Shown here piece by piece: positions 16,537 to 25,754 of a DNA stretch of 64,000 bases. Every line of letters starts with the position of its first letter. Position 1 is the first letter of the stretch. Position numbers and translations under genes: made by a program. This stretch comes from JBNNGK01 sp050268245 (GTDB taxonomy: Bacteria > Pseudomonadota > Gammaproteobacteria > Enterobacterales > Enterobacteriaceae): the NCBI RefSeq assembly GCF_050268245.1, contig NZ_JBNNGK010000016.1, forward strand, positions 29,765 through 93,764. The letters are read 5' to 3'. The notes beneath the pieces were generated by a model, which searched no databases, was not told where the DNA came from, and saw only the letters and a list, made by a program, of their open reading frames with translations.

Positions 16537-18300
16537 TCAATAACCAACGGCAGAGCCCGCCGGGCGCCGGACGTCGTTAGCACCGTACAGATAGCCTTCG
16601 CGTACTTTCCCCGATACTGCGGAGTCATTGCCTGAGTTAGCGGGGGTGACGCTGGCTGCGCCCGGCAAGCCGACCAAAATCAGTTCAGCCGCTCCCCAAG
16701 GCGTTTGTTCCACCATTTTATATCCCATTTGTTGCAGGATCTTTAACGTATCGGCAGACACGCCACGCTGTTCGTAGTACACCTCATCCGGTAACCACTG
16801 ATGGTGAATGCGGGGGGCATTGACCGCTTCCTGCGGCGCCATACCGTGATCGATCACATTCAACGCGGTTTGCAGCGTGATAGTGATGATGCGTGAGCCC
16901 CCGGGCGATCCTAATACCATGAAGGTTTTATTGTCCTTGGTCACCAATGTCGGGCTCATCGATGATAGTGGGCGCTTACCGGGGGCGATGGAGTTCGCTT
17001 TCCCTTGTACTAAACCATAGAGATTCTTCTCACCCACTTTAACGGTGAAATCATCCATTTCGTCATTGAGGAAGAAACCGGTGCCCGGTGCAATCACCAC
17101 TGCGCCAAATCGCCCGTTGACGGTATAGGTCGTAGAAACCGCGTTACCATCGTGATCGACAATCGAATAGTGGGTGGTTTCCGGTTTTTCATGGGGTTCC
17201 ATGCCGGGCTGGACGTTGACTGAGGGTGTCGCTTTACCAGGAACGATTTGCTTACGGATCTGTTCCGCGTAGCTTTTGCTGATTAAGCGGTCGATAGGGT
17301 TGTTGATGAATGCCGGATCGCCAAGATAAGTGTTGCGATCCATATACGCATGGCGCATGGCTTCGGTCATGGTATGGATGGCCGCCGCGGAATTGAAGCC
17401 CATACTTTTCAGATCGTAACCTTCGAGGATATTCAGCGTTTCACAAAGCGTCACACCGCCAGAGCTGGGCGGCGGGGACGACACAAATTTATAGCCACGG
17501 TAGCTACAGGTGATAGGCGGGGTTTCGGTTACCGTGTAGTGAGCAAAATCGGCCGCCGTTAAAATACCGCCGCCCTGTTTGGCTGCGGCCTCAACCGCCT
17601 GTGGGATTTTACCGTGGTAGAACGCGTCAGAACCCCCTTTAGCGATAGCCTCTAGGGTGTTGGCTAAGTCGCTTTGTATCAGACGATCGCCCGGTTGCAG
17701 TGCTGAGCCATCTTGGCGAAGGAAAATCTTGGCTACCTCGGGATCTTGTTTGAAGCGCGCGACGGTGGTGTCGAGAATATCAGTATCGGCACGCGTTAAC
17801 ACGAAGCCATCCCGCGCCAGTTTGATTGCGGGTGCCATCACTTGTTCGCGGCTCAGCTTCCCGTACTTTTTACGTGCGGTTTCCATGCCCAACACCGTTC
17901 CTGGCACACCGGCAGCTAGGTAGCCATACAAGCTGGCGTCTTTTTTTACCTCGCCGTCCGCATCCAAATACATATTGGCATTGGCTGCCGCCGGGGCGGT
18001 TTCACGGAAGTTGATGAATGTGTCTGTTCCATCGGCTAAATGAATGGTCATAAATCCGCCACCACCAATGTTGCCACAGCAGGGGTTGACCACCGCTTGC
18101 GCGTAGCCTACAGCGACTGCGGCATCGACGGCATTGCCGCCCATTTTTAGCATATCCACGCCAATTTGTGAGGCGAGATGCTGCGAGGTGACGACCATCC
18201 CCTTTTTTGCTTCTACCGCGGGGTTGGACGCCGCGTACAGGCTGCTGCTGACCAGCAGTGCCGCCATCGTCAGGGGTTTACTCCATTTCTGTAAAAACAT
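16537..18300 (-). CDS. ggt: Gamma-glutamyltransferase (periplasmic)
   Basis: The enzyme hydrolyses or transfers the gamma-glutamyl group of glutathione and related peptides in the periplasm. The 587-residue precursor has a signal peptide (FLQKWSKPLTMAALLVSSSLYA). Conserved blocks are GNAVDAAVA, GGGGFM, FRETAP and SSPPPSSGG. The autoprocessing site is in KPETTHYSIVDHDGNAVS; Thr375 would become the N-terminal nucleophile of the small subunit. GNDSAVSGKVREGYLYGANDVRRP ends the protein. The preceding peroxiredoxin gene has its own terminator, so ggt probably uses a promoter in 18301-18486. Confidence 0.96.
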   Translation of the reverse strand: MFLQKWSKPLTMAALLVSSSLYAASNPAVEAKKGMVVTSQHLASQIGVDMLKMGGNAVDAAVAVGYAQAVVNPCCGNIGGGGFMTIHLADGTDTFINFRETAPAAANANMYLDADGEVKKDASLYGYLAAGVPGTVLGMETARKKYGKLSREQVMAPAIKLARDGFVLTRADTDILDTTVARFKQDPEVAKIFLRQDGSALQPGDRLIQSDLANTLEAIAKGGSDAFYHGKIPQAVEAAAKQGGGILTAADFAHYTVTETPPITCSYRGYKFVSSPPPSSGGVTLCETLNILEGYDLKSMGFNSAAAIHTMTEAMRHAYMDRNTYLGDPAFINNPIDRLISKSYAEQIRKQIVPGKATPSVNVQPGMEPHEKPETTHYSIVDHDGNAVSTTYTVNGRFGAVVIAPGTGFFLNDEMDDFTVKVGEKNLYGLVQGKANSIAPGKRPLSSMSPTLVTKDNKTFMVLGSPGGSRIITITLQTALNVIDHGMAPQEAVNAPRIHHQWLPDEVYYEQRGVSADTLKILQQMGYKMVEQTPWGAAELILVGLPGAASVTPANSGNDSAVSGKVREGYLYGANDVRRPAGSAVGY

Positions 18301-18486
18301 AGTTCTTCCTATCCTGTCAGTTTTTTATTGTGATTACAGGCTTGCTTGCAAAGAGCAGGCCAGCGATTACAGCGTAGTGCTACAGGGGCATTTATGCAGA
18401 AAATTGACGGCGGAATGTGGGCAGAGACGCGGAATTTTTTTCAGTTTTGAGGCGAAGAAAGGGCAGGATGCACTGAAAAAGAGCAT

Positions 18487-18517
18487 AAAAAAACCGGCCA
18501 GCGGATGCTGACCGGTT
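18487..18517 (-). terminator. Terminator of the peroxiredoxin gene
   Basis: Read on the minus strand, AACCGGTCAGC and GCTGGCCGGTT form an 11-bp stem (one G-T pair) with a 4-base loop, followed by a run of Ts. Confidence 0.88.
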
Positions 18518-18536
18518 GGGCGTTAAGCGGCGTTAA

Positions 18537-19139
18537 TTACAGCTTAGACGCGTTTTCAGACAGGTATTTAGCGACGCCGTCTGGGGATGCACCCATACCC
18601 GCTTTGCCTTTTTCCCACTGTGCAGGGCAAACTTCGCCGTGCTCTTCGTGGAATTGCAGAGCGTCAACGGTACGGATCATTTCGTCGATGTTACGGCCGA
18701 TTGGCAGATCGTTAACGATCTGCGAACGTACGATGCCGTCTTTGTCGATCAGGAAAGAACCACGCAGTGCGACACCGGCTTCAGGGTGTTCAATGCCGTA
18801 AGCTTTCTGGATTTCACGCTTAACGTCAGCAACCATCGCGTATTTCACTTCGCCGATGCCGCCATTGTCGACAGGGGTTTTACGCCATGCGTTGTGAACG
18901 AATTCTGAGTCGAAGGAAACGCCAACAACTTCAACGCCACGTTTTTGGAATTCTTCATAACGGTGATCGAACGCGATCAGCTCAGAAGGACAAACGAAAG
19001 TGAAGTCCATCGGCCAGAAGAACAGCACGGCTGGTTTGCCGTTCAGGTGTTTTTTCAGGTTGAAGTTTTCAACGATTTCGCCATTGCCGAGTACGGCAGC
19101 AGCGGTGAAGTCAGGGGCTTGACGAGTTACCAGGACCAT
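18537..19139 (-). CDS. 2-Cys peroxiredoxin of the Prx1 (AhpC/TsaA) group
   Basis: This cytoplasmic enzyme reduces hydrogen peroxide and organic hydroperoxides. The 200-residue protein has peroxidatic Cys50 in FTFVCPSE and resolving Cys171 in GEVCPAQW. Arg126 lies in VALRGSF. A GGIG motif is present at 93-96, but the usual C-terminal YF pair is missing. The combination GG(I/L)G without YF suggests lower sensitivity to overoxidation than eukaryotic Prx1; that is inference. No ahpF-like reductase is adjacent, so the electron donor (thioredoxin or AhpF elsewhere) is unknown. An OxyR-type site lies about 105 bases before the ATG. Confidence 0.93.
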   Translation of the reverse strand: MVLVTRQAPDFTAAAVLGNGEIVENFNLKKHLNGKPAVLFFWPMDFTFVCPSELIAFDHRYEEFQKRGVEVVGVSFDSEFVHNAWRKTPVDNGGIGEVKYAMVADVKREIQKAYGIEHPEAGVALRGSFLIDKDGIVRSQIVNDLPIGRNIDEMIRTVDALQFHEEHGEVCPAQWEKGKAGMGASPDGVAKYLSENASKL

Positions 19140-19494
19140 AATTACTCCTGTAATTGTTGTTAAGGTAAGGGTTTGTGTAAAAATCTTGAGCCAGTATAGG
19201 GGTCATGACTCGGTGAATAAAGGGTGTAACACCAATCAATGAGATAGCTTTTACCTATCAAAATCATTGGTTAAATGTAGCAAGCTTTAAAAATAACCTT
19301 TTCACAAAAAAGGGCAAGTACTAAAAAATTGATCGGGGCTGAAGACAACAATACCCGCCGGCTTAACACAGCAGATTGTGTGTTTCGGGTGTATGTATTA
19401 AGGCATCTCAGTGCGCGACAGCGACCCCAGTACACTCTTCTTAATACGTGCGCTTGTCAACCTTATCGAATGCATGTTGCTCGGCCGTCAGGCG
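19140..19494. other. Intergenic region between acpH and the peroxiredoxin gene
   Basis: This region holds the OxyR-like site at 19244-19280 and, on the minus strand, a plausible -10 TATACT at 19193-19198, about 50 bases before the ATG. Beyond about 19290, up to the acpH stop, I see no gene or clear signal. Confidence 0.6.
19244..19280. promoter_or_regulatory. OxyR-type operator before the peroxiredoxin gene
   Basis: ATAGCTTTTACCTAT (19244-19258) fits the OxyR half-site pattern ATAG-N-T-NNN-A-N-CTAT at every fixed position. After exactly 7 bases comes ATTGGTTAAATGTAG (19266-19280), which fits 7 of 10 fixed positions. That is the known tetrameric OxyR layout. It lies upstream of the -10 candidate for the peroxiredoxin gene. 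Confidence 0.7.
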
Positions 19495-20076
19495 TCACAA
19501 GGTTTGGGCTCGCGCCTGTTGCATCATCTGCGGGTAAAACTGCCAAAATTGTGTTTCAAGTTGATGATAATGATGTTCAACGTCGTAAAACGATCCGGCC
19601 AGCGCACTCAGCCGCGGGCGGCGGCTGGCCATACCGGCTAATACATCGGCAATGAACGGCAGCTCAGCATAGCGCTCCAGCCAGCGTTCCGGCCACAAAT
19701 AGTGATTCATGCGTTGAAAACGCGCCGGCGTGAGTGCCAAATGCGGCACAATCTGGCTACGTGCCTCCTGAGTGAAACTTTCCAGGCTGAGTGATGGCTC
19801 AATCTTTTGCCAATGTCGTGCCAAAAAATGATCCCAGACGACATCAAGCGTAATCGGTGCCACGCGGCGATGTTCGTCGTTAAAGAAGTCACGACAGGCT
19901 TTAACCTGCGGCAAGGCGTCGGTCAGCACATCGATGCGGCGATGCAGCATAATGCCCGCCGCGACGTCTGGGGTATAGTCGGCAGTGGGATTACCGCGTA
20001 CGAAGTCGGCCAACAGATTGCCCAATAACGAGCTCTCCGCCAAGTGTGCTAAATGGAGGTGTGCGAGAAAATTCAT
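19495..20076 (-). CDS. acpH: AcpH, acyl carrier protein phosphodiesterase
   Basis: AcpH removes 4'-phosphopantetheine from holo-ACP. The 193-residue protein starts MNFLAHLHLAHLAESSLLGNLLADFVRG, the diagnostic N-terminus of the family. HRRIDVLTD and DVVWDHFLARHW follow, which supply the metal-binding His and Asp residues of its HD-like fold. It is divergent from queA, as in E. coli. Confidence 0.95.
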   Translation of the reverse strand: MNFLAHLHLAHLAESSLLGNLLADFVRGNPTADYTPDVAAGIMLHRRIDVLTDALPQVKACRDFFNDEHRRVAPITLDVVWDHFLARHWQKIEPSLSLESFTQEARSQIVPHLALTPARFQRMNHYLWPERWLERYAELPFIADVLAGMASRRPRLSALAGSFYDVEHHYHQLETQFWQFYPQMMQQARAQTL

Positions 20077-20190
20077 CTAAGAACTATACCCGAATTACGG
20101 CTGAACCGGGTAAATGCTGCTTATATTCTTGCTGCGGACTGCCTGCGGCTTTAGACTAGGCCGCCTGTTTTTTAACTGAAGTGATTATTC

Positions 20191-21261
20191 ATGCGCGTCG
20201 CCGATTTTTCTTTTGAGCTTCCCGAGTCTTTGATTGCCCGTTATCCACAACCTCAACGCAGCGGTTGCCGCTTGTTGCAACTGGATGGGCCGACGGGGGA
20301 ATTGACGCACAGCGTATTCACCGATCTGCTGGATAAGCTCGAAGCCGGCGATCTGTTGGTGTTCAATAACACGCGCGTGATCCCCGCCCGCCTGTTTGGC
20401 CGTAAGGCCAGCGGTGGCAAAATTGAAGTGTTGGTCGAACGTGTGCTCGACGATCACCGCGTATTGGCGCACGTGCGCGCCTCTAAAGCCCCGAAACCCG
20501 GCGCCGCGCTGCTGCTGGGGGATGATGAGAGCATTGCCGCGACAATGGTGGCGCGCCACGACACGCTGTTCGAACTGCGCTTCGACGATTCACGTGATGT
20601 GTTCACCATCCTGAATGCGGTAGGGCATATGCCATTACCGCCTTATATCGATCGCCCGGATGAAGATGCCGACCGTGAGCTGTATCAAACGGTCTACAGT
20701 CAGAAACCTGGCGCGGTTGCGGCACCCACCGCCGGTTTGCATTTCGACGAACCGCTGCTGGCGGCGCTGCGCGAGAAAGGTGTCGAGATGGCGTTCGTGA
20801 CCTTGCACGTGGGCGCCGGTACCTTCCAGCCTGTGCGGGTAGACACCATTGAAGATCATGTCATGCACGCCGAGTATGCCGAAGTCCCCCCAGAGGTGGT
20901 TGACGCGGTTCTGGCTTGTAAAGCGCGTGGCAAGCGTGTCGTGGCCGTGGGGACCACCTCCGTTCGCTCACTGGAAAGTGCCGCTAAGGCCAGCCAGAAT
21001 GCGCCGATCGCGCCGTTCTTCGATGATACCAGCATCTTTATTTATCCTGGCTATCGCTATCAGATCGTTGATGCACTGATTACCAATTTCCACCTGCCAG
21101 AATCGACGTTGATCATGTTGGTTTCGGCGTTTGCGGGTTATAAAAACACCATGCATGCTTATCAGCAGGCGGTGGCCGAGCAATACCGTTTCTTTAGCTA
21201 TGGTGACGCGATGTTCATCAGCCGTAATCCGCAGGCAGAACACGAAGCCGTTGGCGAATAA
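20191..21261 (+). CDS. queA: QueA, S-adenosylmethionine:tRNA ribosyltransferase-isomerase
   Basis: QueA transfers and rearranges the ribose of SAM onto preQ1 at tRNA position 34, giving epoxyqueuosine. The 356-residue protein shows MRVADFSFELPESLIARYP, LLVFNNTRVIPARLFG, PLPPYIDRPD, VAAPTAGLHF, TLHVGAGTF and FHLPESTL, all typical of the family. It is followed after 71 bases by tgt, the preceding enzyme of the same pathway. queC, for an earlier step, lies near the other end of this window. Confidence 0.97.
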   Translation: MRVADFSFELPESLIARYPQPQRSGCRLLQLDGPTGELTHSVFTDLLDKLEAGDLLVFNNTRVIPARLFGRKASGGKIEVLVERVLDDHRVLAHVRASKAPKPGAALLLGDDESIAATMVARHDTLFELRFDDSRDVFTILNAVGHMPLPPYIDRPDEDADRELYQTVYSQKPGAVAAPTAGLHFDEPLLAALREKGVEMAFVTLHVGAGTFQPVRVDTIEDHVMHAEYAEVPPEVVDAVLACKARGKRVVAVGTTSVRSLESAAKASQNAPIAPFFDDTSIFIYPGYRYQIVDALITNFHLPESTLIMLVSAFAGYKNTMHAYQQAVAEQYRFFSYGDAMFISRNPQAEHEAVGE

Positions 21262-21332
21262 ATTCTCGGGCTGCACAACGCTGCGGCCCTGTTTTAATGA
21301 CATCAGACTGTTTCTCTGATGCTGGAGGCAAT

Positions 21333-22457
21333 GTGAAGTACGAATTACAGACAACCGATGGTCGCGCCCGCCGTGGCCGGCTGGTCTTTGAGCGTGGCGT
21401 GGTGGAAACGCCAGCCTTTATGCCGGTCGGTACTTACGGCACGGTAAAAGGCATGACGCCGGAAGAAGTCAAAGAGACTGGCGCACAGATTCTGTTGGGC
21501 AACACGTTCCACCTATGGCTGCGGCCGGGGCAGGAAATCATGAAGCTGCATGGCGATCTGCACGATTTCATGCACTGGCATGGCCCGATCTTGACCGATT
21601 CAGGTGGTTTCCAGGTGTTTAGCCTAGGGGCAATGCGTAAGATCAAAGAGGAAGGTGTTTACTTCCGCAACCCGATCAACGGCGACAAAGTGTTCCTCAG
21701 CCCGGAAAAGTCGATGGAAATCCAATATGACCTGGGTTCCGATATCGTCATGATTTTTGATGAGTGCACGCCCTATCCGGCAGACTGGGACTACGCGAAG
21801 CGTTCCATGGAAATGTCGTTACGTTGGGCGCAGCGTAGCCGCGCGCGTTTTGACGAACTGAATAATAAAAATGCGTTGTTCGGTATTATTCAGGGCGGTG
21901 TTTACGAAGATTTACGTGATGTTTCAGTAAAAGGGCTGGTGGATATTGGCTTTGATGGTTACGCTGTGGGCGGCTTGGCGGTCGGCGAGCCAAAAGAGGA
22001 TATGCATCGCATTCTCGAACATGTTTGCCCGCAAATTCCGGAAGATAAGCCTCGCTATCTAATGGGCGTGGGTAAACCAGAAGATTTGGTGGAAGGTGTG
22101 CGTCGTGGTATCGATATGTTCGATTGCGTGATGCCAACGCGTAATGCCCGTAACGGCCATCTGTTCGTGACTGACGGGGTGGTAAAAATTCGTAATGCCA
22201 AGCATAAAGATGATACATCTCCGTTGGATAACGAATGTGATTGCTACACCTGTCGCAATTATAGCCGCGCCTACTTGCATCATCTCGACCGTTGCAACGA
22301 AATACTCGGTGCCCGCTTGAATACGATTCATAACCTGCGCTATTACCAACGTTTGATGGAAGGTTTACGCCAGGCTATTGAAGAGGGTAAATTAGAGACG
22401 TTTGTTGCGGACTTCTATGGGCGAATTGGTAAGCCGGTTCCGCCTTTAACTGTTTGA
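21333..22457 (+). CDS. tgt: Tgt, tRNA-guanine transglycosylase
   Basis: Tgt exchanges guanine-34 of His, Asp, Asn and Tyr tRNAs for preQ1. The start is GTG at 21333, four bases after GGAGG; the overlapping ATG at 21331 is out of frame and runs straight into a stop. An in-frame start at 21297 lacks homology. In the 374-residue product, Asp89 (LTDSGGFQ) and Asp264 (MFDCVMPTRNARNG) are the catalytic pair. Cys302, Cys304, Cys307 (CDCYTC) and His333 bind zinc. It is the second gene of the queA-tgt-yajC-secD-secF cluster. Confidence 0.97.
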   Translation: MKYELQTTDGRARRGRLVFERGVVETPAFMPVGTYGTVKGMTPEEVKETGAQILLGNTFHLWLRPGQEIMKLHGDLHDFMHWHGPILTDSGGFQVFSLGAMRKIKEEGVYFRNPINGDKVFLSPEKSMEIQYDLGSDIVMIFDECTPYPADWDYAKRSMEMSLRWAQRSRARFDELNNKNALFGIIQGGVYEDLRDVSVKGLVDIGFDGYAVGGLAVGEPKEDMHRILEHVCPQIPEDKPRYLMGVGKPEDLVEGVRRGIDMFDCVMPTRNARNGHLFVTDGVVKIRNAKHKDDTSPLDNECDCYTCRNYSRAYLHHLDRCNEILGARLNTIHNLRYYQRLMEGLRQAIEEGKLETFVADFYGRIGKPVPPLTV

Positions 22458-22490
22458 ACTAACAATTAATAACTTAATGAGGGAATTTCA

Positions 22491-22823
22491 ATGAGCTTTT
22501 TCATTTCTGACGCCGTCGCATCCGCAGGAGCTCCGGCTCAGGGAAGCCCGTACTCTCTGATCATTATGCTGGTGGTGTTTGGTCTGATCTTTTATTTCAT
22601 GATCCTGCGTCCACAGCAGAAACGTGCGAAAGAGCACAAGAAGCTGATGGACTCGATTGGCAAGGGTGATGAAGTGTTGACTACCGGTGGGCTTATTGGT
22701 CGCGTAACCAAAGTGGCTGACACCGGTATTATTGCTATCGCGCTGAACGACACCACGGAAGTGATGATCAAGCGTGACTTCGTGGCGGCCGTTCTGCCGA
22801 AAGGTACCATGAAGGCCCTGTAA
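22491..22823 (+). CDS. yajC: YajC, Sec translocon accessory subunit
   Basis: YajC is a small inner-membrane protein that associates with SecDF and SecYEG. The 110 residues contain one membrane span (SLIIMLVVFGLIFYFMILRPQQKRAKEHKK) and a cytoplasmic beta-rich domain with GDEVLTTGGLIGRVTKV. It lies 33 bases after tgt and 25 before secD. Confidence 0.97.
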   Translation: MSFFISDAVASAGAPAQGSPYSLIIMLVVFGLIFYFMILRPQQKRAKEHKKLMDSIGKGDEVLTTGGLIGRVTKVADTGIIAIALNDTTEVMIKRDFVAAVLPKGTMKAL

Positions 22824-22848
22824 TTTTGTTTTCCCGAAGGGAATTGCC

Positions 22849-24696
22849 GTGCTAAACCGTTATCCTTTGTGGAAGTATCTGATGCTGATCGTGGTGATCA
22901 TCATCGGTCTGCTTTATGCACTTCCCAACCTTTATGGTGAGGATCCGGCTGTACAAATCACTGGCGCGCGCGGTGTCGCCGCCAGTGAAGCTACGCTGGA
23001 CCAAGTCCGTACCGTATTAGAAAAAGACAAAATTGCGAGCAAGTCGATTGCACTGGAAGAAGGCGCAATCCTAGCTCGCTTTAGCGATCCTGATGTCCAA
23101 CTGCGTGCCCGTGAGGCCTTGATGGCGGCTTTGGGCGACAAATACGTGGTTGCACTGAACCTCGCCCCTGCAACCCCGCTGTGGTTGAGCATGTTGGGCG
23201 CCGAACCCATGAAGCTGGGCCTCGATTTGCGTGGTGGCGTACACTTCCTGATGGAAGTGGATATGGACACCGCACTGAGCAAATTGCAGGAACAGACAAT
23301 GGACACCCTGCGCAGCGAACTGCGCGAGAAAGGAATCCCTTACGCCACTATCCGCAAACTGGACAACAACGGTGTTGAAGTCCGTTTCCGTGATAACACT
23401 GCACGTGACCAAGCGATCGGCTATTTATCGCCACGTCAGCGTGATTGGGTGCTGTCTTCTAACGGCAGTAACACCATGAAGGTCAGTTTGACCGACGCTC
23501 GCTTAAGCGAAGCGCGTGAATATGCCGTCCAGCAAAACATCACCATCCTGCGTAACCGTGTAAACCAACTCGGCGTGGCTGAACCGCTGGTACAGCGTCA
23601 AGGTTCTGACCGTATCGTGGTTGAATTGCCGGGTATTCAGGACACCGCCCGTGCCAAAGAAATTCTTGGCGCAACCGCTACGTTGGAGTTCCGTTTGGTT
23701 AATACCAACGCGGATACCACCGCAGCAGCAAATGGCCGAGTGCCGGGTGATTCAGAGGTGAAATACACCCGCGAAGGGCAGCCGATTGTGCTGTATAAGC
23801 GTGTGATTCTTACCGGTGACCACATTACCGATTCGACCTCCACCATGGACGAGTACAACCAGCCGCAGGTTAATATCTCGCTGGACAGCGCCGGTGGTAA
23901 TGCCATGTCGAACTTCACCAAAGACAACATTGGTAAGCCGATGGCGACGCTGTTTGTGGAATATAAAGACAGCGGTAAGAAAGACGCCAACGGTCGTGCG
24001 GTGCTGGTGAAGCAGGAAGAAGTGATCAACGTGGCTAACATTCAGTCGCGTCTGGGTAACAGCTTCCGTATTACCGGCATTGGTAACCCGAACGAGGCGC
24101 GTCAGCTTTCTCTGCTGCTGCGTGCCGGTGCGTTGATTGCGCCAATCCAGATAGTGGAAGAGCGTACTATCGGGCCAACTCTCGGGATGCAAAACATCAC
24201 GCAAGGTTTAGAAGCCTGCCTGTGGGGGCTGGTCGCGTCTATCGTGTTTATGGTGGTCTGGTATCGTAAGTTTGGTGTGATAGCCACCAGTGCGCTGGTC
24301 GCCAACCTGGTGTTGATTGTCGGTGTGATGTCTCTGCTACCGGGGGCGACACTGACGATGCCGGGTATTGCCGGTATCGTATTGACGCTCGCCGTTGCGG
24401 TTGATGCTAACGTACTGATAAATGAGCGTATCAAGGAAGAGCTGAAGAATGGACGTTCCGTTCAGCAGGCGATCCATGAAGGCTATAAAGGCGCGTTCTC
24501 CAGTATTATCGATGCCAACATCACCACGTTGATCACCGCAATTATTCTGTATGCAGTGGGCACCGGGTCGATTAAAGGCTTTGCGATTACCACCGCGATC
24601 GGTGTGGCGACCTCCATGTTTACCGCGATTGTCGGTACCCGTGCCATCGTCAACCTGCTTTACGGCGGCAAACGCATTAACAAGCTGTCTATCTGA
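22849..24696 (+). CDS. secD: SecD, protein translocase subunit
   Basis: SecD, with SecF, uses the proton gradient to pull translocating proteins into the periplasm. The 615-residue product begins with GTG (LNRYPLWKYLMLIVVIIIGLLYALPNLYGEDPAVQI). After the first membrane span come the periplasmic P1 domain, the motif LGLDLRGGVHFLMEVD and the P4 region. Five clustered spans follow from about residue 450, with the conserved VDANVLINERIKEEL. A GAAGG site precedes the start. secF follows after only 10 bases. Confidence 0.97.
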   Translation: MLNRYPLWKYLMLIVVIIIGLLYALPNLYGEDPAVQITGARGVAASEATLDQVRTVLEKDKIASKSIALEEGAILARFSDPDVQLRAREALMAALGDKYVVALNLAPATPLWLSMLGAEPMKLGLDLRGGVHFLMEVDMDTALSKLQEQTMDTLRSELREKGIPYATIRKLDNNGVEVRFRDNTARDQAIGYLSPRQRDWVLSSNGSNTMKVSLTDARLSEAREYAVQQNITILRNRVNQLGVAEPLVQRQGSDRIVVELPGIQDTARAKEILGATATLEFRLVNTNADTTAAANGRVPGDSEVKYTREGQPIVLYKRVILTGDHITDSTSTMDEYNQPQVNISLDSAGGNAMSNFTKDNIGKPMATLFVEYKDSGKKDANGRAVLVKQEEVINVANIQSRLGNSFRITGIGNPNEARQLSLLLRAGALIAPIQIVEERTIGPTLGMQNITQGLEACLWGLVASIVFMVVWYRKFGVIATSALVANLVLIVGVMSLLPGATLTMPGIAGIVLTLAVAVDANVLINERIKEELKNGRSVQQAIHEGYKGAFSSIIDANITTLITAIILYAVGTGSIKGFAITTAIGVATSMFTAIVGTRAIVNLLYGGKRINKLSI

Positions 24697-24706
24697 GGAG
24701 TGCGTT

Positions 24707-25675
24707 GTGGCACAGGATTATACTGTTGAGCAACTCAACTATGGCCGTAAAGTCTATGACTTTATGCGCTGGGATTACGTGGCCTTCGGCATCTCATTGC
24801 TGCTGTTGATCGCGTCGATTAGCGTTATGTCCGTTCGCGGGTTTAACTGGGGGCTGGATTTCACCGGTGGTACGGTGATTGAAATCAACCTGGAACAGCC
24901 TGCGAATCTGGATCTGATGCGCGATACGTTGAACAAGGCCGGGTTTGACGACCCGGTTATCCAGAACTTTGGCAGCAGCCGCGACGTTATGGTACGTATG
25001 CCACCGGTGTCTGGCCCCGCAGGCCAAGAGCTGGGTCACAAAGTTATCAGCGTAATCAATGAATCAGTCGATAAGAATGCGACGGTGAAGCGTGTCGAGT
25101 TTGTTGGCCCCAGCGTGGGCAGCGAGTTGGCGCAAACCGGCGGTATGGCGCTGTTGGTGGCTTTGATCTCTATTTTGATCTACGTAGGCTTCCGCTTTGA
25201 ATGGCGTTTGGCAATGGGCGCGGTGCTCGCGCTGGCGCACGATGTGGTGATTACCCTAGGTATTCTGTCGCTGTTCCATATCGAGATTGACCTGACTATC
25301 GTTGCATCATTGATGTCAGTTATCGGTTACTCGCTGAATGACAGTATCGTGGTTTCTGACCGTATTCGCGAAAACTTCCGCAAAATACGTCGGGGTACGC
25401 CTTACGAAATTGTCAACGTATCGTTAACGCAGACGTTAAGCCGTACATTGATGACATCAGGGACAACCTTGATGGTGGTACTGATGCTGTATATCTTCGG
25501 CGGCGCGATGTTGCATGGCTTCTCGTTGGCGATGCTGATTGGTGTGTCGATCGGTACGATATCCTCCATTTACGTCGCGTCAGCGTTGGCGTTGAAACTG
25601 GGGATGAAGCGTGAACATATGCTGCAGCAGAAAGTAGAGAAAGAAGGCGCCGATCAGCCTTCGATCTTGCCATAA
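24707..25675 (+). CDS. secF: SecF, protein translocase subunit
   Basis: SecF is the partner of SecD in the secretion motor of the inner membrane. The GTG at 24707, just after GAGGAG, gives AQDYTVEQLNYGRKVYDFMRWDY, which matches the E. coli N-terminus. The frame is open further upstream inside secD, but without homology. The 322-residue protein has six membrane segments and the motifs GLDFTGGT and VIGYSLNDSIVVSDRIREN. A terminator follows. Confidence 0.97.
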   Translation: MAQDYTVEQLNYGRKVYDFMRWDYVAFGISLLLLIASISVMSVRGFNWGLDFTGGTVIEINLEQPANLDLMRDTLNKAGFDDPVIQNFGSSRDVMVRMPPVSGPAGQELGHKVISVINESVDKNATVKRVEFVGPSVGSELAQTGGMALLVALISILIYVGFRFEWRLAMGAVLALAHDVVITLGILSLFHIEIDLTIVASLMSVIGYSLNDSIVVSDRIRENFRKIRRGTPYEIVNVSLTQTLSRTLMTSGTTLMVVLMLYIFGGAMLHGFSLAMLIGVSIGTISSIYVASALALKLGMKREHMLQQKVEKEGADQPSILP

Positions 25676-25700
25676 TTTGCTGTACGTTCAGCGGAATAAA

Positions 25701-25727
25701 AGAGCGCCAATTGGCGCTCTTTTTTTA
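25701..25727 (+). terminator. Terminator after secF
   Basis: The perfect 20-base palindrome AGAGCGCCAATTGGCGCTCT is followed by a run of seven Ts. It lies between secF and the convergent yajI, so it may serve both. Confidence 0.88.
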
Positions 25728-25754
25728 TCAACAGTACCGCGGCAAGGTAATGCG

